Of a stretch of 64,000 nt of DNA, positions 57,155 to 64,000 are shown piece by piece. The first letter of the stretch is position 1, and each line of letters starts with the position of its first letter. The notes beneath the pieces were generated by a model. The model worked only from the letters and a program-made list of their open reading frames with translations. It was not told where the DNA came from and searched no databases. The DNA is taken from the NCBI GenBank assembly GCA_046329055.1, contig JAXLVK010000022.1:3115-67114 (forward strand), in the 5' to 3' direction. The translations under genes were made by a program, and so were the position numbers. The DNA is from JADKCL01 sp046329055. GTDB lineage: Bacteria; Bacteroidota; Bacteroidia; J057; JADKCL01.

Positions 57155-57865
57155 TCAATTAAAAGAAAGGGAGATCAATTTATAGCCATTCCCAGCCGAT
57201 TCATAAAGCCCACTCCCACTAGATGCACTTGTGCTGGGGCGAAAGTGTAGGACGGATACTTCCCAGTGCAAAATTAGTACCAAGGGAGGGTAGAAGTCGT
57301 CGTCATTTGATAGGAACGCGATCTTTTTGGCTCCTGAATTTGCGACAAAAATCATATCTGTTGACATCATGGTGTCGATTAATTTTTGTTCTGGCCGAAA
57401 CAAGAATTTAGATTGCGGGAGACCACAATCTGTGCATCGACCACTTGAGAGTACATTTTTCACAATTGTTACTGGGCAATTCGTGTTCTGGCAATTATGG
57501 GAAGTGGGAGGGGCGACCACAAGGCTAAAGCCGGCACCTCGCTCTCTATAGGTATAATAAAAATGCTTGGTCGGGGCAACTAGTGAGGAGAATGCGATCT
57601 CAACATTTACGATAACGGAGCTTTTTCCCCTTCTTAATCCAACCATTCTGGGAAAATCGCCAATTTCAGTCAACAAATCTTGAGACTTTCTCGATACCTC
57701 CTTGCCTTTGTACCAACCACCGTATAAACGAATCCTGATTCTCCTGTAACCGACAATCCAATCCGCATCAAGGGCGCCAACTATTGAGGACACTACTGAG
57801 GATAGCGCCCCCTGTTGAGCACTTCTAGGGAGGTTGTCATAGTCGACAAATAACAATAGTTCCAT
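57155..57865 (-). CDS. NYN-domain (PIN-like) nuclease with zinc ribbon
   Basis: The 236-residue protein has the NYN fold: LLLFVDYDNLP with Asp8 and Asp10, RIRLYGGWY, a helix KLIDTMMSTDM with Asp164/Asp170, and IAFLSNDDDFYPPL with Asp188-190 and Pro193. These acidic residues make the metal centre of PIN/NYN RNases. An insert (about 115-150) carries Cys125, Cys130, Cys144 and Cys147, a probable zinc ribbon. It precedes the STAND NTPase by 7 nt in the same direction, so the two are one operon. AT-rich like its partner. RNA cleavage is likely; the target is unknown. Confidence 0.72.
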   Translation of the reverse strand: MELLLFVDYDNLPRSAQQGALSSVVSSIVGALDADWIVGYRRIRIRLYGGWYKGKEVSRKSQDLLTEIGDFPRMVGLRRGKSSVIVNVEIAFSSLVAPTKHFYYTYRERGAGFSLVVAPPTSHNCQNTNCPVTIVKNVLSSGRCTDCGLPQSKFLFRPEQKLIDTMMSTDMIFVANSGAKKIAFLSNDDDFYPPLVLILHWEVSVLHFRPSTSASSGSGLYESAGNGYKLISLSFN

Positions 57866-58237
57866 TTGACAATTTTCGCAAAAAATAGTTTGCTTTCCAA
57901 TCTCCGGTACTAAATAATCTTTCTTTTGCGAAACAGTGTCTGATTAGTTGTTGGGAGATTCGGCTCGAAATTTCGATTGCCTTTTAGATATTTGTAGGGC
58001 GAGTTCTTGGCCTTCAAAATAACTTGTGATTCGTTGCACCACCAAGTGGAACCGCGAGGATGTGGAAAGGTTTCAAATCGCTGACAAGTGGTTTTCTTGG
58101 ATTCGGCCTTGCGGAATTCCTCATATGATTTGTGGCTGCCTTGCCGAGACATGCAGAGGTTTTGCTAGGGAAATTCTGCTCTTCACATTCTTACGGACGG
58201 GGCTACTCTTCCTTTGGGCATGTTGCATAGTTGAGGC
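57866..58237. other. Stretch without a firm gene
   Basis: About 370 nt, AT-rich. A reverse frame of 80 codons (57910-58152) contains NSPYKYLKGNRNFEPN, which looks somewhat protein-like but is not recognised. A forward frame may hold the damaged N-terminal part of the acetyltransferase fragment that follows. Confidence 0.4.
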
Positions 58238-58435
58238 TTGGAACGAATTCTTCGAGGCTACTCGATTGCCTTTGAGATGGGTTATGAAGGCCACGTCGCA
58301 TTCGACTCGAAAACGGCATTGGTTGAGCATTATGAGCAGACGTTGGGGGCGATCCAGGTTCGAGGACAGCGACTCATTCTCGATTATGGGGTTGCAAAAG
58401 CATTGGTTTTTAGGTATTTTCGGATTGAAAAATGA
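58238..58435 (+). pseudogene. Fragment of a GNAT-like acetyltransferase
   Basis: The 65-codon fragment reads YSIAFEMGYEGHVAFDSKT and ALVEHYEQTLGAIQVRGQR and ends KALVFRYFRIEK. The pattern Gly-Phe/Tyr-x-Gly-x-Val-x-Phe-x-Lys-Thr-x-Leu-(I/V)-x-His-Tyr-x-x-x-Leu-Gly-Ala is typical of a small GNAT family in Bacteroidota. The upstream half, with the rest of the fold, is not in frame: a TGA lies just ahead of the TTG at 58238. It is probably a remnant or frameshifted gene. A short gene follows after 6 nt. Confidence 0.5.
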
Positions 58436-58441
58436 CTCGAA

Positions 58442-58600
58442 ATGGATATTGTTCGTGAGCCGGAAGGTGTGGATCTTACTGTGGTTTCCAAGCCGAATAC
58501 GCCTGAGGATGCGGCGATGATGACAGCGTGGATTCAGGCGGACAAGAAGAGGCGCGAGACTACGGCAAAGCCTGGAACGAAGCGAATATCAGGTAAATAG
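58442..58600 (+). CDS. Small partner-like protein (52 residues)
   Basis: The protein starts MDIVREPEGVDLTVVSKPNT, continues PEDAAMMTAWIQADKK and ends in a basic tail (RISGK). Small proteins of the form (E)PEGVDxxVxSKPLTxED...I...IxxxK are found beside GNAT-like genes in Bacteroidota and may be antitoxin-like. It starts 6 nt after the acetyltransferase fragment, so the two were probably one operon. The function is inferred from that pairing only. Confidence 0.5.
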   Translation: MDIVREPEGVDLTVVSKPNTPEDAAMMTAWIQADKKRRETTAKPGTKRISGK

Positions 58601-58723
58601 CAAAGGACTATGATGGGCACTAGCTCGAACGCATAGCAAGCCACTGCTTCGAGATTGCCGACCAATCTATCGTCGATTTTGCCAATAAAAGTGCGCGAAT
58701 ATGGCCCTTGGAAGGGCCTCGCT

Positions 58724-59866
58724 CTAAGGCAAAAAGCAAAAGCCACCCGGGATCAGCCCAACCTCAAAACTCGCCAATGCCGTGGACGAGTTCGGCGAAA
58801 ACCGATAGACCTTGCCCTGCCGTTGGAAATCCAGTGCATCCCCGGCGTAGATATGCCCAGTGACGGGATCCACACCGAGTGAATACCAATTATGGCTGCC
58901 CTTTTCGATCCAAGGAAAGCTGGGCAATTGGGTGTCCAGGACGGACATGCGGTAAATCCCCTCATTGATGAAATACAGGCTGTCCCCCGCAGGATTCAAG
59001 CAGAGGCGGAAGGGCGACTGAGAAGGCGAAGAGAACGGCCAATCCGAGACAATCTGCTGTGTCACCACGTCCACACGGACCAGCCTGGGTGTCACCTGTC
59101 CAAGGGCATTCCCGCAGAGCACCCAAAGTTTGCCATGGGCGTCGATCCCGAGGCTATTCGGTTCGCGGCCCACGGTGATGCTGTCGATCAGGCTCGGCGT
59201 GACCGCATCCAACACCAGCAATTGGTCGGTCCCGGTCTGCGGAACATAGGCGCGGTTTCCCCAGATGGCGAACTGCTCGGTCCAACCGCCGACTGGAATG
59301 GCGGAGGTCCGGCTGCAAGTGGACAGGTTCACCACGTGGATGGCATCCGCATACAGGTCGCTGACCAATGCTTGGTTGGTGCCAATGGGCAGCATGTATC
59401 TAGGCGAATTCAGTCCTGTGATGGTGCAACTGCTTTTGAAACTGGGCAGGTCCACCACCTCGATTTTGGCGGAGTTGTTCACCACGATGTAGGCTTTGTC
59501 GCCGATCACCGTCACGCTCTGGGCCACGTCGCCGAGGGGGCGCTCATTTTCCAGCTTGAAAACATCGTCGCGGAGGCTGTCATCGCTCCGGCGGATATAG
59601 GTCAGACTGGCATTGCCGCCTTGGAAATTGCCCTCATTGATGACGAGGACGCCGTTTTCATAGTCAAATGCGGCTGGAGGCTCGGGGTCGTCCTTGCAAG
59701 AGGCGAAAAGGAGGCAGAGCCCCAGCAACGCCAATACCTTGGCAAAATGCCAACTGTGGCTGCGGCGGGGATGGATGATGCGACCTGTCCCTACGGTGGG
59801 GGAATTCACCCCCATCCCCGACCCGAGTTCATTTTTCATAACGATTCCAATTGATGGCGTTTTCAT
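58724..59866 (-). CDS. Surface beta-propeller lipoprotein (DUF5074/BtuG-like)
   Basis: The 380-residue lipoprotein has a lipobox FASC (about residue 57) after a basic N-terminus, then a seven-bladed YncE-like propeller. Repeats include YIVVNNSAKIEVVDLPSFK, ALVSDLYADAIHVVNL, LVLDAVTPSLIDSITVG and VYRFSPNSSTALASFEVG. Such DUF5074-type lipoproteins are found beside TonB receptors; BtuG, which binds cobalamin for BtuB, is one known case. The start ATG at 59866 overlaps the receptor stop region (ATGA spacing of 3 nt), although the long N-terminus would suit an internal start at 59839 as well. The substrate is not proven. Confidence 0.72.
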   Translation of the reverse strand: MKTPSIGIVMKNELGSGMGVNSPTVGTGRIIHPRRSHSWHFAKVLALLGLCLLFASCKDDPEPPAAFDYENGVLVINEGNFQGGNASLTYIRRSDDSLRDDVFKLENERPLGDVAQSVTVIGDKAYIVVNNSAKIEVVDLPSFKSSCTITGLNSPRYMLPIGTNQALVSDLYADAIHVVNLSTCSRTSAIPVGGWTEQFAIWGNRAYVPQTGTDQLLVLDAVTPSLIDSITVGREPNSLGIDAHGKLWVLCGNALGQVTPRLVRVDVVTQQIVSDWPFSSPSQSPFRLCLNPAGDSLYFINEGIYRMSVLDTQLPSFPWIEKGSHNWYSLGVDPVTGHIYAGDALDFQRQGKVYRFSPNSSTALASFEVGLIPGGFCFLP

Positions 59867-59867
59867 T

Positions 59868-61844
59868 TCACCACCCCCACATTTTTTGTCCTGAAAATGA
59901 AATGTCCAGTCGCAAATACCAAGCCCGCCCCGGCATGGGGCGCCAAGCGACTGTTTGGTACTGCGCATTGAAGATGTTGCGCACTCCGGCTTGGAGGTGG
60001 ATGGCGTGATTTTGCAGCCGCTTGAGGGAGCTGCGGTCGCCCGAATAATTCTCCAACAGTGTGCCTTGCCACCCGATGTTGATGTCGGCAGTGGTGAAGC
60101 CTGGCAGGGAGCTGCTGTTGTCCTTGGTGGTGAAGCGCTTGCCGTTGAAGTCCTGGAAATACCCAATCGACCAACTGTGCCAGAAAAGCAGTAGTCGCGC
60201 TGCCCCAATGTGCTGTGGGGTATAAATGAGCTGCTTGCCGTCGCTGTCCCTGGTGGAGGAAATTGTGTAGTTTACCCGCACAGAGTATTTGGCATCCCTG
60301 ATCAGCCCCTCCTTGCTCGCGACGAACTCCAACCCCATCGCCGTCACGTCATCGACATTTTCAGGCCGCCAAATCGACCCGATACCCGGCAACCAGAGGA
60401 TCCAATCCCTCACCCGGTTGTAGTAGCCGGTAAACTCGGCGTTGATGTTCCTCTGCCGAAACTGCTCGTAAGGCTCGCTCCGGCTGTATTTCAGTGCAAT
60501 CTCCGCGCTATGGCTCAGTTCGGGACGCAGCAGCGGGTTGCCCCCAGGCATCCAGAAACGGTCGTTCAGCGTGGGAAATCGATAATTCCGGGTCAATGCC
60601 GCCGAAGCCTTGAGGCCGTCCGTGATGTCGATTCCACCTGCCAAATATCCCAGGAAGGGGGACCACTGACCGTCCACCCATTCCTCTCTAACCAGGGCGT
60701 GTACATAATTCACCTCCTGGACCCGCAAAACCCCTGTCGCGTATCCGCTCAGGCTGCTTTGGGACAATGCGCCACTGAATCCCTGGGCTGTGCTGACATC
60801 GTGCATCCACCGGATGCCTGCGGACTTGAGGCCCAGCCGCCGGAGGGAGTAATCGTCTGTGTAGTCCGATTTTGCTACCCACCGTCGAAAGCCCGATGGT
60901 GCGTCGATTCCAGCGACGACGTTGGTGTAGTGGGAGTGCTCATCCATCAGGGCTCCCTGGGCTGAAAGGTTCCGATACGGGCGGAAGGCAGTATGCCAAC
61001 CGACCATGGCGCGGACAGCGCGGTCACTTTGGTGCTCTTGCGCATCGGCGGTGAGCATGGTAGGTGGCAGGTCGCGGTCAGACTGGAGCAACCATAGCCG
61101 CGCGGAATACATCGACCGCCGCTTGGTGTAGGTCAGTTCCTCCATGCCGCCGACTTGCAGGAAGCCGGCGCTGCTCAATCTCTCCACTGGATTGCCAGGA
61201 AGTGTGCTGTTGCGGAAGGGGAAATTGTTCCGGGCTGTGTTGAGGTACCCTGCTGTATTGCTCCGCAAATGATTGTTGCTCAATCCAATGTTCAGGTTGG
61301 AGGAATTGCTGCCGAATGCGCCGAACTGTTCCCTGATTTTCAAAAGGTAACTTGGGCAATAGGCTGTTCCGTCCATGCCCTTGAGATCGATCGCCCCGCC
61401 GATGCCACCGCTGCCCAACACCAGCGAGTTGCCGCCGTACCGGACAGTCAGCCGATCGAACAAGTTCCCTGCCCCCAGGCTCAATTCCTGTTGCCCGAGC
61501 ATGGGGGAGTTGAGCGGAATGCCATCCCAGTAGATGGGGGTATGCCCAGCGCCCGTGCCCCGCAGGGTAGGGGTGGAGAGTCCTCCAGGTGCATAACGTT
61601 TGGTCGCGACCGATGGCATTTCCCGTAACAGGTCGCTCAGGTTGCCCATCTGAGCATTGGCGAGGGTCAGCGAATCTGGAGTCCATTCCCGGGCACCTCC
61701 CAAGTGGTGGCCAGATTCCAATGTCACGCGAATCACCACGCCTTGGATATCGTAGGGTTCTTGGCGGACGGAATCACTTTGTCCCAGTGCCTGCAACGCT
61801 GCCCCCAGCAATCCCAGCAGCATCCATCCCCGCAGCGCCTTCAT
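59868..61844 (-). CDS. TonB-dependent outer-membrane receptor
   Basis: The 658-residue receptor has a signal peptide (cleavage near ALGQS, residue 22) and a plug domain with LSDLLREMPSVATKRYAPGG, TPTLRGTGAGHTPIYWDGIPL and VRYGGNSLVLGSGGIGGAI. The barrel ends in YLRLDISF before a short tail. No clear TonB box is seen before the plug. Its size and plug are BtuB-like, and the partner propeller lipoprotein supports uptake of cobalamin or another small ligand. The start ATG at 61844 overlaps the stop of the mini T9SS gene (ATGA), so the locus is translationally coupled. Confidence 0.9.
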   Translation of the reverse strand: MKALRGWMLLGLLGAALQALGQSDSVRQEPYDIQGVVIRVTLESGHHLGGAREWTPDSLTLANAQMGNLSDLLREMPSVATKRYAPGGLSTPTLRGTGAGHTPIYWDGIPLNSPMLGQQELSLGAGNLFDRLTVRYGGNSLVLGSGGIGGAIDLKGMDGTAYCPSYLLKIREQFGAFGSNSSNLNIGLSNNHLRSNTAGYLNTARNNFPFRNSTLPGNPVERLSSAGFLQVGGMEELTYTKRRSMYSARLWLLQSDRDLPPTMLTADAQEHQSDRAVRAMVGWHTAFRPYRNLSAQGALMDEHSHYTNVVAGIDAPSGFRRWVAKSDYTDDYSLRRLGLKSAGIRWMHDVSTAQGFSGALSQSSLSGYATGVLRVQEVNYVHALVREEWVDGQWSPFLGYLAGGIDITDGLKASAALTRNYRFPTLNDRFWMPGGNPLLRPELSHSAEIALKYSRSEPYEQFRQRNINAEFTGYYNRVRDWILWLPGIGSIWRPENVDDVTAMGLEFVASKEGLIRDAKYSVRVNYTISSTRDSDGKQLIYTPQHIGAARLLLFWHSWSIGYFQDFNGKRFTTKDNSSSLPGFTTADINIGWQGTLLENYSGDRSSLKRLQNHAIHLQAGVRNIFNAQYQTVAWRPMPGRAWYLRLDISFSGQKMWGW

Positions 61845-62257
61845 TTTTGCACCACGATTTTGCGGGTTCCAGCGCGCGAGTCCCGACGTACCTCCACCAT
61901 GTAGGCACCAGCTGCCCATCGGTCAGTCGCAAACGGCAACACCATTGCGCCGTCCACATTCCATTCGTCGGATTGGGCAATGAGCCGACCCTGATCATCG
62001 AATATGCGCACCGTCAACCGATTTTGGACATCCCTCGCAGAGACGACCAGCGTCGTGCCGGGGGAAAGCACCGTCGGGAAAACATCCACGGAATCCAGCT
62101 CAGAGGGATCCCAATCAATCATTGCAATGGCCTCGCCACGGGCGTATCCGTCTCCGCTACCACCCATATAGGGCGCTTGAGCTTGAGCAAAACCTGCGAT
62201 CAACAGCAGCACGATGCCGCTCACCACACACTTCCAATATGTCCGCCATATCCTCAT
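61841..62257 (-). CDS. Mini T9SS protein: signal peptide plus C-terminal sorting domain
   Basis: The 138-residue protein has a signal peptide (GIVLLLIAGFAQAQ, to about residue 26), then the short segment APYMGGSGDGYARGEA and directly a type A T9SS sorting domain: DVFPTVLSPGTTLVV, RLTVRIFDDQGRLIA, and AAGAYMVEVRRDSRAGTRKIVVQK. There is almost no cargo between signal and sorting domain. The start overlaps the FGE gene stop and its stop overlaps the TonB receptor start, both as ATGA. Surface attachment through T9SS is implied. Its role in the uptake locus is unknown. Confidence 0.7.
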   Translation of the reverse strand: MRIWRTYWKCVVSGIVLLLIAGFAQAQAPYMGGSGDGYARGEAIAMIDWDPSELDSVDVFPTVLSPGTTLVVSARDVQNRLTVRIFDDQGRLIAQSDEWNVDGAMVLPFATDRWAAGAYMVEVRRDSRAGTRKIVVQK

Positions 62258-63732
62258 CTCGCCCCACGTCCTCCTGCCGTATTCCGCCGGATATCCGACA
62301 GCCAATCGATGTAAAACCTGTCCGAGACTGCCAAGTCCCGGAATCCCGGCAAGATGCCACTGTTCCATGCTCCGCCTCGGAAGCCCACGCCAGCTGGCCC
62401 CGGCCATGTCGGGACATTGGCGTTGCCTGCATCTGTGAGCCGTCCATCTCCGCAAGTCGCAGTGAAACCGAGCCCCGCCGTGGAGACATTCACGCAAAAC
62501 TCCCAGAGGTTGCCGCTCAGTTCCATGTTGCCATAGTATCCAGCCCCAGTTTTCACGCGATTGACACCGGAATGGCCCCCAAAGCCGCAGCGCAAGGGGC
62601 CTGTGGGCCCGTCGTAACCGTGGCTAGCCAGTCCGGCGCGATCAGTTCCCCTCTCTAGGACTTGCTCCACCACCGTTCCATCCAGCACAATTGTGTTGGC
62701 ATCCACAACGCTGTCCGTGCCCCATGCAAATTCCTTCGCGATGGGGTAGATCGGTCCCCGGCAGGCCTTTTCGAATTCCAGCTCCGTCATCGGCCGTAGC
62801 CCCGCCCAGTCGAGGTAGGCCGCGACATCCATCCAACTCAGCCAATTGCAGGCACGGGTTTGGCCATCGTAATCTTCATTTGGGCTGCCGCCGTCGAGGT
62901 TGCAGGCGTAGGTGCCGGGGTTTTGGCCTGCGTGGCCATGGGAGCGCAGGACGATACCGTTTCTGTTGGCGAGGCCCGTGGTCAGGGCGAGGGCGCCATC
63001 CATGGTATCCGGCGGATTGGCGGTGCGGTTGCGCTGTTGATCCAGTGTCAGGGTGTTCAGGAAATCGACGTATTGCTCCTGGCCCAGTTCGTATTTCATG
63101 AGGTAGAATCCGCCGTAGCCCTTTGGGAAGGCGGTGGGGATGTCGCCTCCCGGGTCTTTGGTACTGTCTGCGCCGATGGCCGCTTGTGGGATCGCATTTT
63201 CCGAGTTGATCTGAAAGGGCTGCCCATTGCTGGCATCGTGGAGGGCGAAATTGCTCGCCCCATCTCCCAGCCAAAAGGGACCTTCCGGGACATGGGCCAT
63301 TTCAATTCCAAACACCCGGATGTCATAGTACCCGGGGGAAAGCGGCTGTGCCAAGCCCAATTGTACCTGGATTTCTGGAACATGACCAGCGCCCTGCCCT
63401 ACATTCCGCAGCATTGCACCCACACCTTCAAATGTTGGGATGATGGCAATCCGGCTGGGATCACTGACCTGATGATCTATCGGCGCGGGAGAGATGGACA
63501 ATGGCTCCCAGGCTCCCAGTCCATTCCGGATTTTGGCAAAAATCCAGACGGCGTCGTGGTTGTTGGGGGCGATCCCCAAGTTCCAACCATTGTCCCAAGC
63601 AACAGTGAATTTCAGCGTCGTCTTGGAGCAGGAGACTTCGGAGATGCGGAGGTTGTTCGCTGGCAGGAGGGCAGGGGAAAACAGGAAGGCCAATAGCCAG
63701 CATCCAATATGGATGGGAAATCGCCTCCTCAT
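62254..63732 (-). CDS. FGE-sulfatase-like (SUMF1 fold) exported protein
   Basis: The 492-residue protein has a signal peptide (cleavage near residue 25). The N-terminal half (about 28-170) is a beta-rich domain of unknown kind. The C-terminal half is an FGE-like domain: MAHVPEGPFWLGDG, the FYLMKYELGQEQYVDFLN block, ACNWLSWMDVAAYLDWAGLRPMTELEFE, GNMELSGNLWEFCVNV and GVGFRGGAW. The paired Cys of true formylglycine enzymes is not evident. It is the second gene of the coupled uptake operon, 4 nt after the cargo gene and overlapping the mini T9SS gene. It may bind or modify a surface ligand; that is inference. Confidence 0.82.
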   Translation of the reverse strand: MRRRFPIHIGCWLLAFLFSPALLPANNLRISEVSCSKTTLKFTVAWDNGWNLGIAPNNHDAVWIFAKIRNGLGAWEPLSISPAPIDHQVSDPSRIAIIPTFEGVGAMLRNVGQGAGHVPEIQVQLGLAQPLSPGYYDIRVFGIEMAHVPEGPFWLGDGASNFALHDASNGQPFQINSENAIPQAAIGADSTKDPGGDIPTAFPKGYGGFYLMKYELGQEQYVDFLNTLTLDQQRNRTANPPDTMDGALALTTGLANRNGIVLRSHGHAGQNPGTYACNLDGGSPNEDYDGQTRACNWLSWMDVAAYLDWAGLRPMTELEFEKACRGPIYPIAKEFAWGTDSVVDANTIVLDGTVVEQVLERGTDRAGLASHGYDGPTGPLRCGFGGHSGVNRVKTGAGYYGNMELSGNLWEFCVNVSTAGLGFTATCGDGRLTDAGNANVPTWPGPAGVGFRGGAWNSGILPGFRDLAVSDRFYIDWLSDIRRNTAGGRGAR

Positions 63733-63736
63733 GGAT

Positions 63737-64000
63737 TCATCGAGCGGCTTTGATGAGTTTCCCGGTGCGAATCTCGGAGCGGGTTTTGGCCACGATGGCG
63801 TAAGCTCCAGGTGCCAAGTCGCTCAGATCGAGGGTTTCCATCTTGCCTCCACGCAATTCGTAGGCGCGAATGCTTCGTCCGGACAGGTCCGAGATTTGGA
63901 CAGCAACGGCCTCCGGCTTCATCGCGCGCAGATCCAAGGTCACGTGATCGGACGCGGGTTGCGGAAAGACTTGCAAGGCGAGCGCCTCCTGGGGTTCAGG
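63737..64000 (-). CDS. C-terminal T9SS sorting domain of a larger protein (partial)
   Basis: The frame is open to the window edge and ends at 63737. The visible part reads LQVFPQPASDHVTLDL, then VQISDLSGRSIRAYELRGGK and LAPGAYAIVAKTRSEIRTGKLIK. This is a type A T9SS C-terminal domain that directs export and surface attachment by the system coded at 16-22 kb and 38-45 kb. The rest of the protein lies beyond 64000. It is the first gene of the coupled operon seen here. Confidence 0.85.
   Translation of the reverse strand, partial: PEPQEALALQVFPQPASDHVTLDLRAMKPEAVAVQISDLSGRSIRAYELRGGKMETLDLSDLAPGAYAIVAKTRSEIRTGKLIKAAR

Overview
The window looks like a chromosomal segment of a Bacteroidota bacterium. 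The evidence is a type IX secretion / gliding gene set (porP/sprF, gldK, gldL, gldM, gldN, sprE, sprA), T9SS C-terminal sorting domains on cargo proteins, an F-type ATP synthase cluster without atpD/atpC, and promoter elements of the Bacteroidota TAnnTTTG type. Most genes are GC-rich. The class is not certain; a Saprospiria- or Chitinophagia-like lineage is a guess. I see no rRNA, tRNA, CRISPR array or insertion sequence.

Layout. 0-4.8 kb: a small membrane protein with a rhodanese lipoprotein, an outer-membrane barrel, a TPR protein coupled to a ComA-like phosphosulfolactate synthase, and an EamA transporter. 4.8-10.4 kb: a propeller-plus-barrel outer-membrane protein, a FAD oxidoreductase, an MBL-fold hydrolase and ispF, the last three broken by frameshifts. 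10.8-15.9 kb: two membrane proteins, a DUF4271 protein, hemC and hemD. 16-22 kb: the T9SS core porP-gldKLMN. 22.2-29 kb, reverse strand: sprE, a PBP1A-type penicillin-binding protein and uvrC. 29.1-36.5 kb: an M23 peptidase, a bactofilin and the ATP synthase genes atpZ, a small membrane gene, atpB, E, F, H, A and G. 36.6-48 kb: lspA, an unclear stretch, sprA, gcvH and a large TPR protein. 48-54.7 kb: an HxlR regulator opposite an old-yellow-enzyme reductase, a GH46 chitosanase lipoprotein coupled to an aquaporin, a DUF4783 protein, gpmI and a fluoride channel. 54.9-58.6 kb: an AT-rich accessory island. 58.7-64 kb: a translationally coupled outer-membrane uptake locus (T9SS cargo, FGE-fold protein, mini T9SS protein, TonB-dependent receptor, surface propeller lipoprotein).

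The most interesting candidate for an undescribed system is the AT-rich pair at 54.9-57.9 kb: a NYN-domain nuclease with a Cys4 zinc ribbon, followed 7 nt later by a NACHT-like STAND NTPase with a pentapeptide-like C-terminal part. Next to it lie a damaged acetyltransferase fragment and a small partner gene. The architecture (sensor/switch ATPase plus RNase) is that of a conflict or antiphage module, but that function is inference.

Two stretches (about 7.95-10.36 kb and 30.5-41.35 kb) carry a frameshift roughly every 50-200 nt in genes that should be essential (ispF, all ATP synthase subunits, lspA, first part of sprA). These are most easily read as consensus errors rather than pseudogenes. 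Between 37.2 and 38.8 kb the sequence also turns AT-rich and the N-terminal coding part of sprA cannot be found, so a misassembly there should be considered.
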